Shown: positions 32,584-42,483 of the stretch, one piece after another
Layout: each line of letters begins with the position of its first letter
Position numbering within the stretch: position 1 is the first letter of the stretch
Assembly: GCF_000350225.1 (NCBI RefSeq)
Contig: NW_005179029.1
Span: 124,001-188,000 of the forward strand
Length of the DNA stretch: 64,000 nt
Reading direction: 5' to 3'
From: Chondrus crispus
Lineage: Eukaryota > Rhodophyta > Florideophyceae > Gigartinales > Gigartinaceae
The notes under the pieces: generated by a model
The model's database searches: none
Told to the model about the DNA's origin: nothing
The model's input: only the letters and a program-made list of their open reading frames with translations
Made by a program: the position numbers and the translations under genes

Positions 32584-34488
32584 CTACATATGTCCCCGAA
32601 GTGGCCGTCTGTGGTTGTACAAAGTAGATTCCTTTTCGACTGACTCCCCCACTAGCATCTCAGGGCGTTCATAGTAGCCTGCACCAGCATGTTCCAGATC
32701 AGCACGTCCAACAAATATTGAGTGTGTTGGAACCGTTACCAGTTTCGCTTCCACGAGATTTGCCCACATCTGCCTTTTGGGTTTAGGCGCAAACTTATAG
32801 ATGTGCGTACGAGGCCACACCCAAATGGCATCAGGATCGCATCCCGAGAAAATCGTAAAGAAGCTGCTATTCCCACATTCGGATCCCTCTTTCTGTTCTT
32901 CAGCTGCATAATCTGAATGAATTGCTTGTCTCTTGCAACATTTTCCCGTCAGGAGAATTCGACTTCCGCTGCTCGGAATGGATCCATTGAGGCGTGCTCG
33001 AGCACGCCTCATCCTCATCAGCGACTGATGAAATGTTTTTTTGCAATTAACCCCTTCACCCATATCATCATACTCCCTATAGACATTGGGGTTGCACTCA
33101 TGCGTATTAGGCTTCTTCATGCTATTCGAAGTCATCCGAAGGAAAAAAAGCGCCATGGCCACAGTAACCTCAGCCTCTGCTTTGCACTTCATGACTTGAA
33201 ATGCTTCATCCCCTTCTTCTCCACAACAAGCTTCTAGATCCTCGAACAGGGCCTCTCGCTTAGTAATGAAACGAAGTTCGCCATCAGTACGATCGTTACC
33301 GGCGCTGTTCTTGTTATGAATCCTGCCCCAAGTCTCTGTTTTTCGACCGTTCATTAATGCCTTCTCGCCAGGAAAAAAAGCACTAAAGTACATCAGAACA
33401 GTTTCCCACGGGTTGCTACTGGGTGCAGATGATGGAACGTCACCCGGCTTCGGCGGGTCATCACATCCTACCACCATGAAATCTCGAAGAATGCAGTAAC
33501 CGTTTTCGTGAAGTTCCTGAGCCTTCCAAGTAAACAAAGCCCGTCCGTAAGCGCTGGTTGATGCTTCTTTCCATTCAATTTCTTTAAAATATTCCTTTTT
33601 GACACTGGTCTTTGTTGGACGAGCATCTGATGTTTCATTCGTGGGGAGGAGGCTCTCGTATCTCCTATTCGTCTCTTCGGTCATATTACAGAGACCGAAC
33701 GGTCCCATTCCTCTCTGCACTTGTAGGTTAGCGTGTCCCCGCAGACAGTGGTGAATGCGTCGAAGGTCTTCAAGACGAAGTAAGTGAACAGCCCGATGGT
33801 TGTCTGGAACTCCAAGAATCTGAAGGACGGGTGAGACGCACTCCGTAATAGGATTATTAGATTCAATCCAGTCGAAGGGTGCCGTAGATAGCAGACCATC
33901 TAGAATCAAAGTATACATCTGGAACCATTTTCCCTCATATCCAGGTCTACGCTGAGTAATTCGCAAGTGTTCTGGGGTCGGGGGGACGTGATCGTCAAGT
34001 GGGTGACATTCTTGAACAGAGGTTCGTTCCTCTTCCTCTTCATCAGAACGATTGTTCTCCCCAGACCCCTCTAACTCCTCTTCAACAGATTTGGGAACCT
34101 TATCTGGATATTTCCTTGGAATCTGTAACGCATCTTTGTCGAAGTCGCTGACCCAACGTGTGCTATGATTTTTGTAGGACCCACTCTTCTTTTGAGGACT
34201 CCGACGGTATGCCTTCTGTTGTTTTGTATAGTTTTGCATCAAAAGAGTCAGCTCATTCGATGGTTCTGCTGGTTTTGTCCTCGAAGATTTGCGTTGCGCC
34301 ACGGTAGCTTTTGACGTATTGGAATCCTTTTGGCCTCTGTGTTCGAAATCTCTCTGACGTTCCGTAACAGCCTTGTATAACTGCCTCGTGAACTTTTTTC
34401 GTCGAGCAATACACTCGTTTTCCCTTTTGAATACAGATGCCCTGGTTGATCCTTGGACCTGACATTTGGCCATTGTGTTGACGAGCAT
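32584..34488 (-). CDS. 2OG-Fe(II)-oxygenase-like C-terminal part of a larger gene
   Basis: 634-residue open frame. The N-terminal third is basic then acidic (EEEEERTS) and disordered. The C-terminal 111 residues look like a double-stranded beta-helix oxygenase: QAIHSDY gives the H-x-D iron pair (His524, Asp526); FVGRADLEHAGAGYYER gives the distal His600 and Arg608 eight residues later, where the 2-oxoglutarate-binding basic residue is expected. Family knowledge: such enzymes hydroxylate or demethylate proteins or nucleic acids, including TET/JBP and AlkB; which substrate applies here cannot be read. A pogo element (34495-36055) directly abuts the start, and coding on the same strand resumes beyond it, so this is probably the 3' part of a gene starting at 38638. 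No close family name is claimed. Confidence 0.6.
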   Translation of the reverse strand: MLVNTMAKCQVQGSTRASVFKRENECIARRKKFTRQLYKAVTERQRDFEHRGQKDSNTSKATVAQRKSSRTKPAEPSNELTLLMQNYTKQQKAYRRSPQKKSGSYKNHSTRWVSDFDKDALQIPRKYPDKVPKSVEEELEGSGENNRSDEEEEERTSVQECHPLDDHVPPTPEHLRITQRRPGYEGKWFQMYTLILDGLLSTAPFDWIESNNPITECVSPVLQILGVPDNHRAVHLLRLEDLRRIHHCLRGHANLQVQRGMGPFGLCNMTEETNRRYESLLPTNETSDARPTKTSVKKEYFKEIEWKEASTSAYGRALFTWKAQELHENGYCILRDFMVVGCDDPPKPGDVPSSAPSSNPWETVLMYFSAFFPGEKALMNGRKTETWGRIHNKNSAGNDRTDGELRFITKREALFEDLEACCGEEGDEAFQVMKCKAEAEVTVAMALFFLRMTSNSMKKPNTHECNPNVYREYDDMGEGVNCKKTFHQSLMRMRRARARLNGSIPSSGSRILLTGKCCKRQAIHSDYAAEEQKEGSECGNSSFFTIFSGCDPDAIWVWPRTHIYKFAPKPKRQMWANLVEAKLVTVPTHSIFVGRADLEHAGAGYYERPEMLVGESVEKESTLYNHRRPLRGHM

Positions 34489-34494
34489 TTCTCG

Positions 34495-36055
34495 TACAGT
34501 ACCCTTCTCACCGGCTTAATTTGGGCCACGGCTCAATTTGGGCCACTTCCAAATCACGAGCCTCTAGCCCTCCCCGCCTTCCCCACAGTCCATCTCACCA
34601 ACTCATACTGCGCACTCCGACAGCGAAGCCCTCCCTCCTCCTCTGTAAGCGACGTTCGGCTCGGCGGTGGCAGTATGCCACCGTCAATGAGAGCGCAAAC
34701 TCTCACACACAAGAAAGAATCGCGAAAAGAAGAGGGGAGGGTGCTCGCCGCGCCAAGCTTCTTTCCTTAATCCAAAGGGGTGAAAGCGCACGCAAAGCAT
34801 CCCGAGACACAGGCGTGTACCGCACAACAGCCACGCGAATAAAAAAGGCGTACGAAAGCTCAGAGACGGAGCTAAAAAATTGCTAGATCCAGAAGGCAAT
34901 CATGCTGGCCGCACGACAGTGTTGTCGGCAGACGAGGAACGCCTTTCAGTCGACAGAACGCTTCATGCCGCGCGGCGTGGATTTGCTCTTGATAATGCTG
35001 TTATGAGCACAGTGCACGCCAAAATAGCTCCGGCAAACACAAAGCATATTCTCCAACCCTGTGATCAATTCGTCAATCGATCATTCCAGCGCACAGTTAG
35101 GGAAATACGAGAACATCTTCTGTCTATGAGCCATTTGTCTTGGGCAAATACTGCGTACAAGATCAAACTGGCCGTGGCCGGATACCAGTCCATTTCACCG
35201 GAGGATGCCATGGCCTCATTCATAAAATGTGGCTTGTGGCCTATGAACTATCGTTTTGTCCATTTCGCGACATTTTAAGGGTCCGCAAATGGGTCCACAG
35301 GGGAGCATGGGGATGCTCCTTGCAGTGACGAGCGTGTTTTGATGGGGCAAAGAACAAATGTGGCCGCACGGGTCACCAACATGAGACTACAATCTAAAAT
35401 TCATGCGTTAACAGATGGTCGACTACCGGCGTCACAAGCGCTTGCAAAGGTATATTGTGTTCTTCGGTCAGATTATCCAGTTCAAAACATTCTGATGAGC
35501 GAGATACGAGCTCCAAAAATGGCGGTAATGAATCGATGAGGACGCAAAAAGGTGGCAAAATGCAAGCGGCGGCAGTGTTGACTTCGAAAGTCTCTCACGC
35601 CAACTACAACTTTAAATTTGTATCGCATGTGGAATACGTAAGCTCAAAGGCTTTCGAATGTCGCAGTCGTGCTTCGTCGAGCAATTTGATCTGTGGAAAG
35701 TAAAACAGGGCGCCTGTCAAGGGCGATGGCATTGCGCGTAACTTAGAGAGTAGTTTTTGGGCTTCTCTTGATGATGTTCCATAAAACAGTGGCCACGGCG
35801 ATCGGCGGTTGGGTTGCAGGGGAACAAAGGGAGTTCTCGTGAAGATCGGCACGACTCCGCGGCGCGAACGTTGCTCGGCCTGTCGCAACTGCGGTGAAAG
35901 CGCCGCGGGGAGATGGCCCAAATTGAGCCGGATGGCCTGGAGAGCCGCCAACCAAAGATTTTTTGGTACTGGGAAACTGGCCAGTACTGGGGTAAAATGA
36001 CCGATTTTTTGAAAATTCTAAACCGACCCAAATTGAGCCGGTGAAAAGGGTACTA
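34495..36055 (+). mobile_element. pogo-like element #2, internally deleted
   Basis: Left terminus 34497 (CAGTACCCTTCTCACCGGCT) and right terminus ending about 36055, whose reverse complement is TAGTACCCTTTTCACCGGCT. The word GGCTCAATTTGGGCC, or its inverse, recurs at about 34512, 34531, 35920 and 36027 as subterminal repeats. TA follows the left side, but a clean duplication on the right is not seen. It splits the ParB/oxygenase gene. Confidence 0.75.
34700..35275 (+). pseudogene. pogo-like transposase with catalytic core deleted
   Basis: The N-terminal helix-turn-helix is in the frame to 34886 (RRAKLLSLIQRGESARKASR, then DTGVYRTTATRIKKAY). A stop follows, and a second frame from 34880 gives an adjacent stretch (RTTVLSADEERLSVDRTLH), then jumps directly to PANTKHILQPCDQFVNRSFQ and IKCGLWPMNYRF. 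The segments holding the first and second catalytic Asp are absent; only the third remains. This is a deletion derivative that could move only with help from a complete transposase, for example a relative of pogo #1 with the same CAGTACCCTT ends. Confidence 0.75.
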
Positions 36056-38638
36056 CCTGGCGAACTTGGCAAGGTCATAATTTCTTCTAGTGCCATATTT
36101 TGTCGCTGACCCCTCTCTCGTGTGATATATTTCCAGCTTCTGAACCTCTTCAAAGAATGTCCGTGCTCTACTTCTGAATGTACCCTTCGCACCTTTGTTT
36201 CTTACATAGAACAGCAACCCCATGACACATTCCAAAGCAAGAATCTGCGTTCCAGCTGCAAGGCGATGGAATGCAGTATCCTCAACATGTATTATCCGCA
36301 TGACAGGGTTCCGATTTCAGAGATTCCTGAATGTCTCATACACTTCTGGGTGTCTGTAGAACGTCAATGCAATACGAGCAAATCGCCGTTGGGTGAACTC
36401 CTTTTTGTCTGGAATGAGCCGGAAAACATAAAGGACTTGAACACTGCTCGAGAATTCAAAGAGAGTTTTCTGGTCTTCAGCCGTTCCACATGAAATCTAA
36501 TGCATGAAACAGAGGAGTACACCAGATCATCAAATGTAGCCGGTGCTCTTCTCTCCCCTCTCTGATTCAGTTCATTCCCAATTGCTATCATCTCCTCCTC
36601 AGTCATCCGAAGAGCATGAATTCTCTCCCAGAGGACAACTGTTATGTACAGTTTGCTTTCGCTTAATAGAAGCCTTCGTTCTTTTGCCAGAAGACGATGA
36701 AACTTGTACATTGCTGATGTTCGATGCAGTCCGTCGATTATAATGAGCTCAACGAGTCTCCGGTGACCTCCCTCGTCCATTGCGTACAAAGGAAGCTCAT
36801 TGTCCTTGTTCCCAATACAAACTCAAGTTTGGCAAACAGCTGTTCTCCCTTGAATGTTCTGTGCATAGCCACGGAAACCTTTCCCAGTGATCCAGGGACA
36901 AAATCTCCCCGTCTCATCTCCTCGTAAAGATCGTCGACATGAGAGGTACGAATACCGCTAGTACCGAATGCTGGAAGGATTAACTGATCGACGCGAATCC
37001 TGACTTCCGTCTGAATGTAGTCCCCCAGACGAGCCGGAGGGGGTAGGCGATTCATGAGGTCATTCACTTCTTCGTTTTCTTCATTGTCCGAAATGTAAGG
37101 AATGTAGACCTCGTCGCCATCGACATCCAACCCAGATATTTCAACTGACTGACCAGAGGATTCAGCGGGAGCTGCGGCACTTCTCTGAAGAGACTGCACG
37201 GAATCGGCTTCATCAAAAACAGCTGTTTCGGACAGCTTGGGCCATTTCTTTATGCATCTCTCGAATTTAGAGTCACCGTCCCCCTCCGCATCAGGGATGA
37301 AGCGTGTTACGACGGCAGGATTCTGCGCAGCTAAACCCCACGAAACGCCTTGGGCTTTTGAGACAACAAGAGGTTGATCGGAAAGGACCTGCAATTGCCT
37401 TTGCCACGAGGGACTATAATCACGACCTGCACGGCTGGTATCAACCTTTACAGGAGCCGATAAAGCACTTACGGGAACTTCGTACCTCGTTTCGGGATCG
37501 CGCGCGATCGCGCCCGATTTTTCTTCCTCGACAGTCCTTCCGTCATGGACTTGGCGTCGAGGTGGGCCTGCATCAGGAAACGAAATGTTTGCAGCATCCC
37601 ATGCATATACATTTCTTCCTTTCAACCCTGCCAAAGTCTTGGGGCTTGCTCCTCTGATTCCAAGCATCCGGTACGGATACTTTTTGTTTCTCTTGACTTT
37701 TATATTGGTAACCTTGACCGCAATAAGTCTTTCGATGCGAACGGACCATTCTTCGTGATCAACGACTGACCCTTGATGACTCTACAAACGGTTGATGGTC
37801 TTATATTTGAACCTGCGATTACTGCATCGCATAGATCTCTGCCAGAGTCATCCGATAGTATTACTACCATTCCAAGGTGAAACATTTGATTGGCATAGTT
37901 CACAGCAGGACTGACCACCAGTGTATCAGACTGAGTGCTTGGTGAGCTCGTAGATGCTGCTTTCCCCTTCTTCTGACTCTCTGTGATCGCCCTCGAACGA
38001 CCTGACTTTCCACCCCTGTCCCGGTTTCCGGGCGTTAAAACCTCTTCAGTGCCGTTTCCACGCGGCGTGTCGGTGCTCGAAGGATGTGTTTTCGGACTAT
38101 CAGGCGAAATTTGTTGTTTCAGGATAACACCCTTTAAGACGGTCGGAGGGTTCTGGGCGGCAGAGTCGACGGTAATCTCCTTCAGGGTAGCTGGTGCTGA
38201 TGGTACTTCTTCTGTAGCCACTGTTCCCAAGTGGCTCGCCGGATCCGGCGCTCGAGAGCAGCTAGAGAGTGGGAAAAGGAGATTAAGGACGCTTCTCAAA
38301 CGGGGCTCAATGACTCGACGACTGCCCGTTCCGTGATCTTGAGCAACTGCCTCAGTTTGGTTCAATGCCTCTCCATGCGGCTCCTCCTCGATTGGAAGGA
38401 CGCAATTAACGGATCGCTGACGTTGTGAATGAGGATTTGTAGTACGTGCTCTTCTAGCGGGTTGCGACAGCCGTTCTGTAAGGCGGCGACGTTTGGACCC
38501 ATGTGCATTGTCATCTTTCGAGATTTCCCTGAAACCCGACCCGGGTGACCACGCAACGGCTACTCGCCCAGCGTTGCTGCACTCTTTCGCCTCGGGAGAG
38601 CCAAAGTCATGCACGTCGTCCGTGACTATACCAGACAC
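36056..38638 (-). pseudogene. ParB-like domain protein, 5' part of the oxygenase gene
   Basis: Starts at ATG 38638 and reads leftward. 38638-37700 is a Ser/Pro-rich disordered region with an NLS-like KRRRLTERL, ending in a segment with VVILSDDSGRDLCDAVIAG. After a frame change near 37775 the frame to 36738 carries VRIRVDQLILPAFGTSGIRTS and VDDLYEEMRRGDF, then another shift near 36830 leads to IIIDGLHRTSAMYKF (36725-36735), the DG-x-HR box of ParB/Srx-type domains, and MTEEEMIAIGNELNQRG. The region 36385-36056 continues (YRHPEVYETF, ECVMGLLFYVRNKG) with one more stop. ParB-like domains bind or hydrolyse CTP/ATP and are often linked to DNA methylases in phages. Four frame breaks make it a pseudogene. 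Confidence 0.6.
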
Positions 38639-38894
38639 TCCTGATGGGATTCCGATCTGTGCATCGAGACCCTTCGATGGCGGCCGGCTTTTATCAATTT
38701 TTAAATATCGATTTTGTGCGGTTCAAAAATTTCACGCTTTCTACCAACTGTCCAGTTATACAAAACGACCCCACCCACTATCAGGCACACCCCTTATCAA
38801 TACACACACCCTTTCCTCCTATTCATTTCACGTCCGACCCCAGTGTAAACTGAGAAGCTCCCCTCTGCTGCGTCGGTAGTTCAAGCGAACTGCA

Positions 38895-40152
38895 ATGCCG
38901 AAGTCAAGGGCGCGTCGCCACAGTCTTAAATCCCAAGGACAACCGTCTTCCACTTCCGGAACCGCTGCAACAAGTTTAGTGGCACAGATTTCGTCTTCCA
39001 TGAATGTTTATCTCCAAAGGGATGGTGTCGTTCCCGAGGGAGCGACCAGCTTCAAGAGAAACATGATTCTACTTGCGCATTGCCGAGATTCGTGTGCTCT
39101 GGATTGGGCAACGCGGATGGTTACGACGTACAAAGCAGGCCTCTGATGGCTATCCGTGAATGGACGAAAGATGGCAGAGGCGCGGAAACGATTAAAGCAC
39201 TTGATTTCGATATCAATTCATCTGTTATTGCAAGTTTATTCAGATACCTACGTGTAAGCAAACGTTTTTGCAGTAACGAAGATGGCATCGCAGTCGGTCG
39301 AAAAGTCGATATACGTGTTTGGAACACCTTCAAAGCCACAAATGTGGAGTATGCTGCGATCTCGTGCAAGTTTATGTCTACATCGCCAAGAAAGTGGAAT
39401 GAATTATTTAATACAAGTGTACCAACTACACTCCTCCACATATGTTTCTTTTGGGCTCTTCAAATTCTATCGAGAACGTCAGAACGCTACCATGCGGGCA
39501 GGAAAAGGGAAGGCGCTAGGCGAACCCGAAACGCTCTTCAGTGAAGCCGCCTTACAACAAATTAAGATCCCATTCACAAAGGGTTGCCAGTGTAGTTCAG
39601 TCTATTGTGCTTTGCTGGGATGCCCTTTTGGAAGCAATTAGATTTGTGAACTGTGAAGAAGGTCTCTTGCCATACCTTCACTTCAATCTAGAGATGGTTG
39701 AATTCGTTGTTATCAAGAACCGCTCAGACGGATACGCACCAGCTTCTCAGAGAAAGACTTTCAGAAATCCTGTCGGTGGTTGTCGGTGGTACTACAGGAC
39801 AACATTTCGGAGCTCAGAGCCGCATTGAAGATGTAGACAACATTTTGCGCTCTCTTGCAATGATGTTCGTCCAGGATGTACGCGATTCGATGAATGACAA
39901 TACGTTGTTTCATTCCTCCTTGACAGCGTGGAATGAATCGAAGAGATTTGAGGTTCCGAGTGATGGATCACTTCTGCTTCGTTTCGCCAGTCTGTCTCCA
40001 ACAATTGTTGCTCGTCTCCAACTCGTGGTCCATCAATCTTCAGTTGTCGAAACGAGCAGAATGAGTCAAAGGTCTAGTGAGGCCGTCATTGCGCAAGAAC
40101 ATAATGCTTCAGGGCAGGAAGGCGACAGCACTTCAAACCCCGATACGGACCC
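38895..40152 (+). pseudogene. N-terminal region of the methyltransferase/SET gene
   Basis: Divergent from the ParB gene with 256 bases between ATGs, suggesting a shared promoter. Coding signal passes through three frames: 38895-39146 (SFKRNMILLAHCRDSCALDW), 39080-39544 (LMAIREWTKDGRG, DFDINSSVIASLFRYLRVSK) and 39541-40156 (IVLCWDALLEAIRFVNCEEG, then SRIEDVDNILRSLAMMFVQD). It is helical with no recognised domain, and at least three frame changes are needed. It is taken as one gene with the following entry because direction, spacing and decay match. Confidence 0.45.
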
Positions 40153-41878
40153 ATGAAAACTTCTTGCGAGTGTGCAGAGGCTAGGAAGAGGCTGAAAGGT
40201 TATTGTGAAACAGTTTTGTTTCGGGTCCACTGCTGTAACTTCGAGTCGCTGTTGGAAGAGGACGAACGCATCACTCATGATTCAATTGATTTCTCATTAG
40301 CAGAATCGTCGAAGCTACTTTTGACCGAGTCGCCCTCATTGAAATCAGAGTCTATTTCCGGATCAGATCGCCCCGTATTATCAGAAGAACAAAGCAAACG
40401 TTTTGTAGAATGCACCAAAGATATGGTTGAGGTGGGCGGGCACGCAATTATCTTTTGCTCTGCAATGGACTTCTCGAGATGGGTTACCTCTTTCAAATCA
40501 TGTACAGATGAAGACAGCAGAACGTCTTCATTTGAGGTGGATGACATCCCGCTCCTACTCCTCGAGGATATGGATTTGAGCTTGGAAAAAGCACATACGG
40601 AAATCTATTCTACTTCGCCATGCACGCAGAAAGAGTTGAGGACGGTGTCAAGAGGTCTCCTAATCACACACGGTACCCGTCTCGAGACGATGGTTCATCC
40701 GAAAATGTCCGTCATGGAGCAGTTCAGCTTGTCAATCGAGTTTCTCACCAACCAGTCACGTCCTGGACAATGCGCCTCTTGGACAAAAATCGGAAACAGT
40801 CTATGGCAAGGGATTTGGAGATGGGCTAGTACCTCTCCATTGAGACCAGAAAAACCAAACGTTGCTTCAGGAGCTGATACGCCGCTTCACTATACCAAAG
40901 GACGTTGTGGTGGATCCATTTGGACGATCTTTCGCCACTGAAATTGCTTGTATGACCTTTCCAGAGAACGAAATCCGGTACTTCGTAGGCTGTGAAGCTA
41001 ATCTGGAATGTTTCCTGTTTGCTGAAAGGAATCTGGATAATACTGTTATTGCTCGAATACAAAAAGGGGAAATCAAGGGAAAACAAGTTTTAACCGATTC
41101 TGCCCTTATAGTATCCCATTCAAAAATGAGAAGATATGAGAATTTAGATAACCTGGAATCGTGCTGGAGTGCCCTGCAGGGGTTGGGGTCCTTTTCGACA
41201 ATCCCCTCATACTTTATCAATTTTCTAAGCAAGCTATGGAATGAACCACTCCTACTCTCCTCGTTCAGAACAAGACCACCTTCTTCATGGCCGCCAGTTC
41301 TAAAAAAAATATTTCATTCAATTGACAGGGCGGTGTGGAGGACTTTTAAAGAGATTGAATTGGGTTTATCCGTTCGTGAAGAGTCACTATTTGCAAACAA
41401 AGCTTTCAGAAACGGAGATGTACTTGGAACTTACTACGGGACAATTGTCTATCGAAATATATCATGTAATGACTCCACTGAAGACAATGTTAGACAAAGA
41501 CACGCGGTGGGAATTTTCAGTACTTCTGTGGAAGCCTTCAGCAGGTCGGCTGTATCTTTCAAGATATCTGGTGCGTCCAAAGACCTCTCTCGTACGAATA
41601 TGGATTCTGGAAAGACTACCATGGAGGTTTTCGTGGTTCCTGCATCATTTTCTGTATTCTCCCATATGCGTGTCACTCTAGTTGGGACAGAGTCGAAACG
41701 TAAGCGTCAGGCGACCGTATCAAATCGCCCAGCAGCTTTGGCAAACATTTCAATACAAGGGAAGCGCAAGTCTGTGCGTAACCGATACCATTTGACAGAA
41801 TTTGATGCATTCCAAGTGATAGCTGTATCAGATATCTCACCTGGCGTGGAGGTTAAAGCATGCACAGAGGAATGGTAG
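40153..41878 (+). pseudogene. beta-order DNA methyltransferase followed by SET-like domain
   Basis: Frame 40153-40941: SSKLLLTESPSLKSES stands where an N6/N4 DNA methylase has LLLTDPPY, and GGHAIIFCSAMDFSRW (about 40435) follows as the next strand. A frame change near 40830 leads to 40862-41878, which opens with LLQELIRRFTIPKDVVVDPF and GRSFATEIA, then RYFVGCEANLECFLFAERNL: the SAM-binding motif I arrangement of DPFxGS...G.E. Catalytic motif before SAM motif is the beta (CcrM-like) order. From residue about 168: SLFANKAFRNGDVLGTYYGT and, near the end, FQVIAVSDISPGVEVKACTEEW resemble the N- and C-terminal ends of a SET lysine-methyltransferase domain. The catalytic DPPY is lost and frames are broken, so inactive. 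The SET call rests on two segments only. Confidence 0.6.
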
Positions 41879-42483
41879 CAAAAACGTCTGTTGTAAACGG
41901 TTACACCTACAATTCACTGCATTTTGTGGAAATAAAGAAATTCTTTGATTATAATCTTGCGCCAGCTCTCTAGAGAAATATTCATTCGTATGAATCATAT
42001 CTTTAGAGCTAAACGTCCAAGGACAAATGCATTCAGGTCACAAAATTGCCACAAACGAGGCGTGGGGCTATCGGCCAGACTTCTCTCCTGGCAGTTTCTT
42101 TTTGATTATTACTATAATACCCGGCCCATAGGGCTTCTGTAGCACCTTAGTTAGCACGTTACTTCTGATGCACGTATATGCACGAAGAACCATGCAGATT
42201 CCTCATGTCTATGCCGCGGAGTTGCTGCTGGTGTATAAATTAGCAATAGGTCACCAGAATCCACCTTCACCGGCCGTCGACTGTTGGTCGACTGCTCCTC
42301 TATGAAAGTGATGAGCTATTGCTCATAGTATTTTCCTTAGTACACTATGAGCAATGGCTCATACTTTTCAGGTTTGTACAACACGCCTATGAGGATGATT
42401 TTGAAGCCGTCAGTCAAGAAGTACCTTGACCACGCGGGAAAACGCCTAGGCCCAGGACGCAGGCGTCATGCATGCTCGAGTGA
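41879..42483. other. spacer between convergent genes, with hairpin at 42312-42361
   Basis: Arms 42312-42329 (TGAGCTATTGCTCATAGT) and 42344-42361 pair with one mismatch over a 14-base loop, between two convergent 3' ends. Its role is unknown. AATAAAG occurs at 41931, a possible poly(A) signal 50 bases after the SET stop. Otherwise nothing recognised. Confidence 0.5.

Noticed and set aside
32584..34488. TET/JBP identity for the oxygenase-like domain
   Set aside because: The H-x-D and H...R pattern fits many 2OG enzymes; no TET/JBP-specific segment was recognised.
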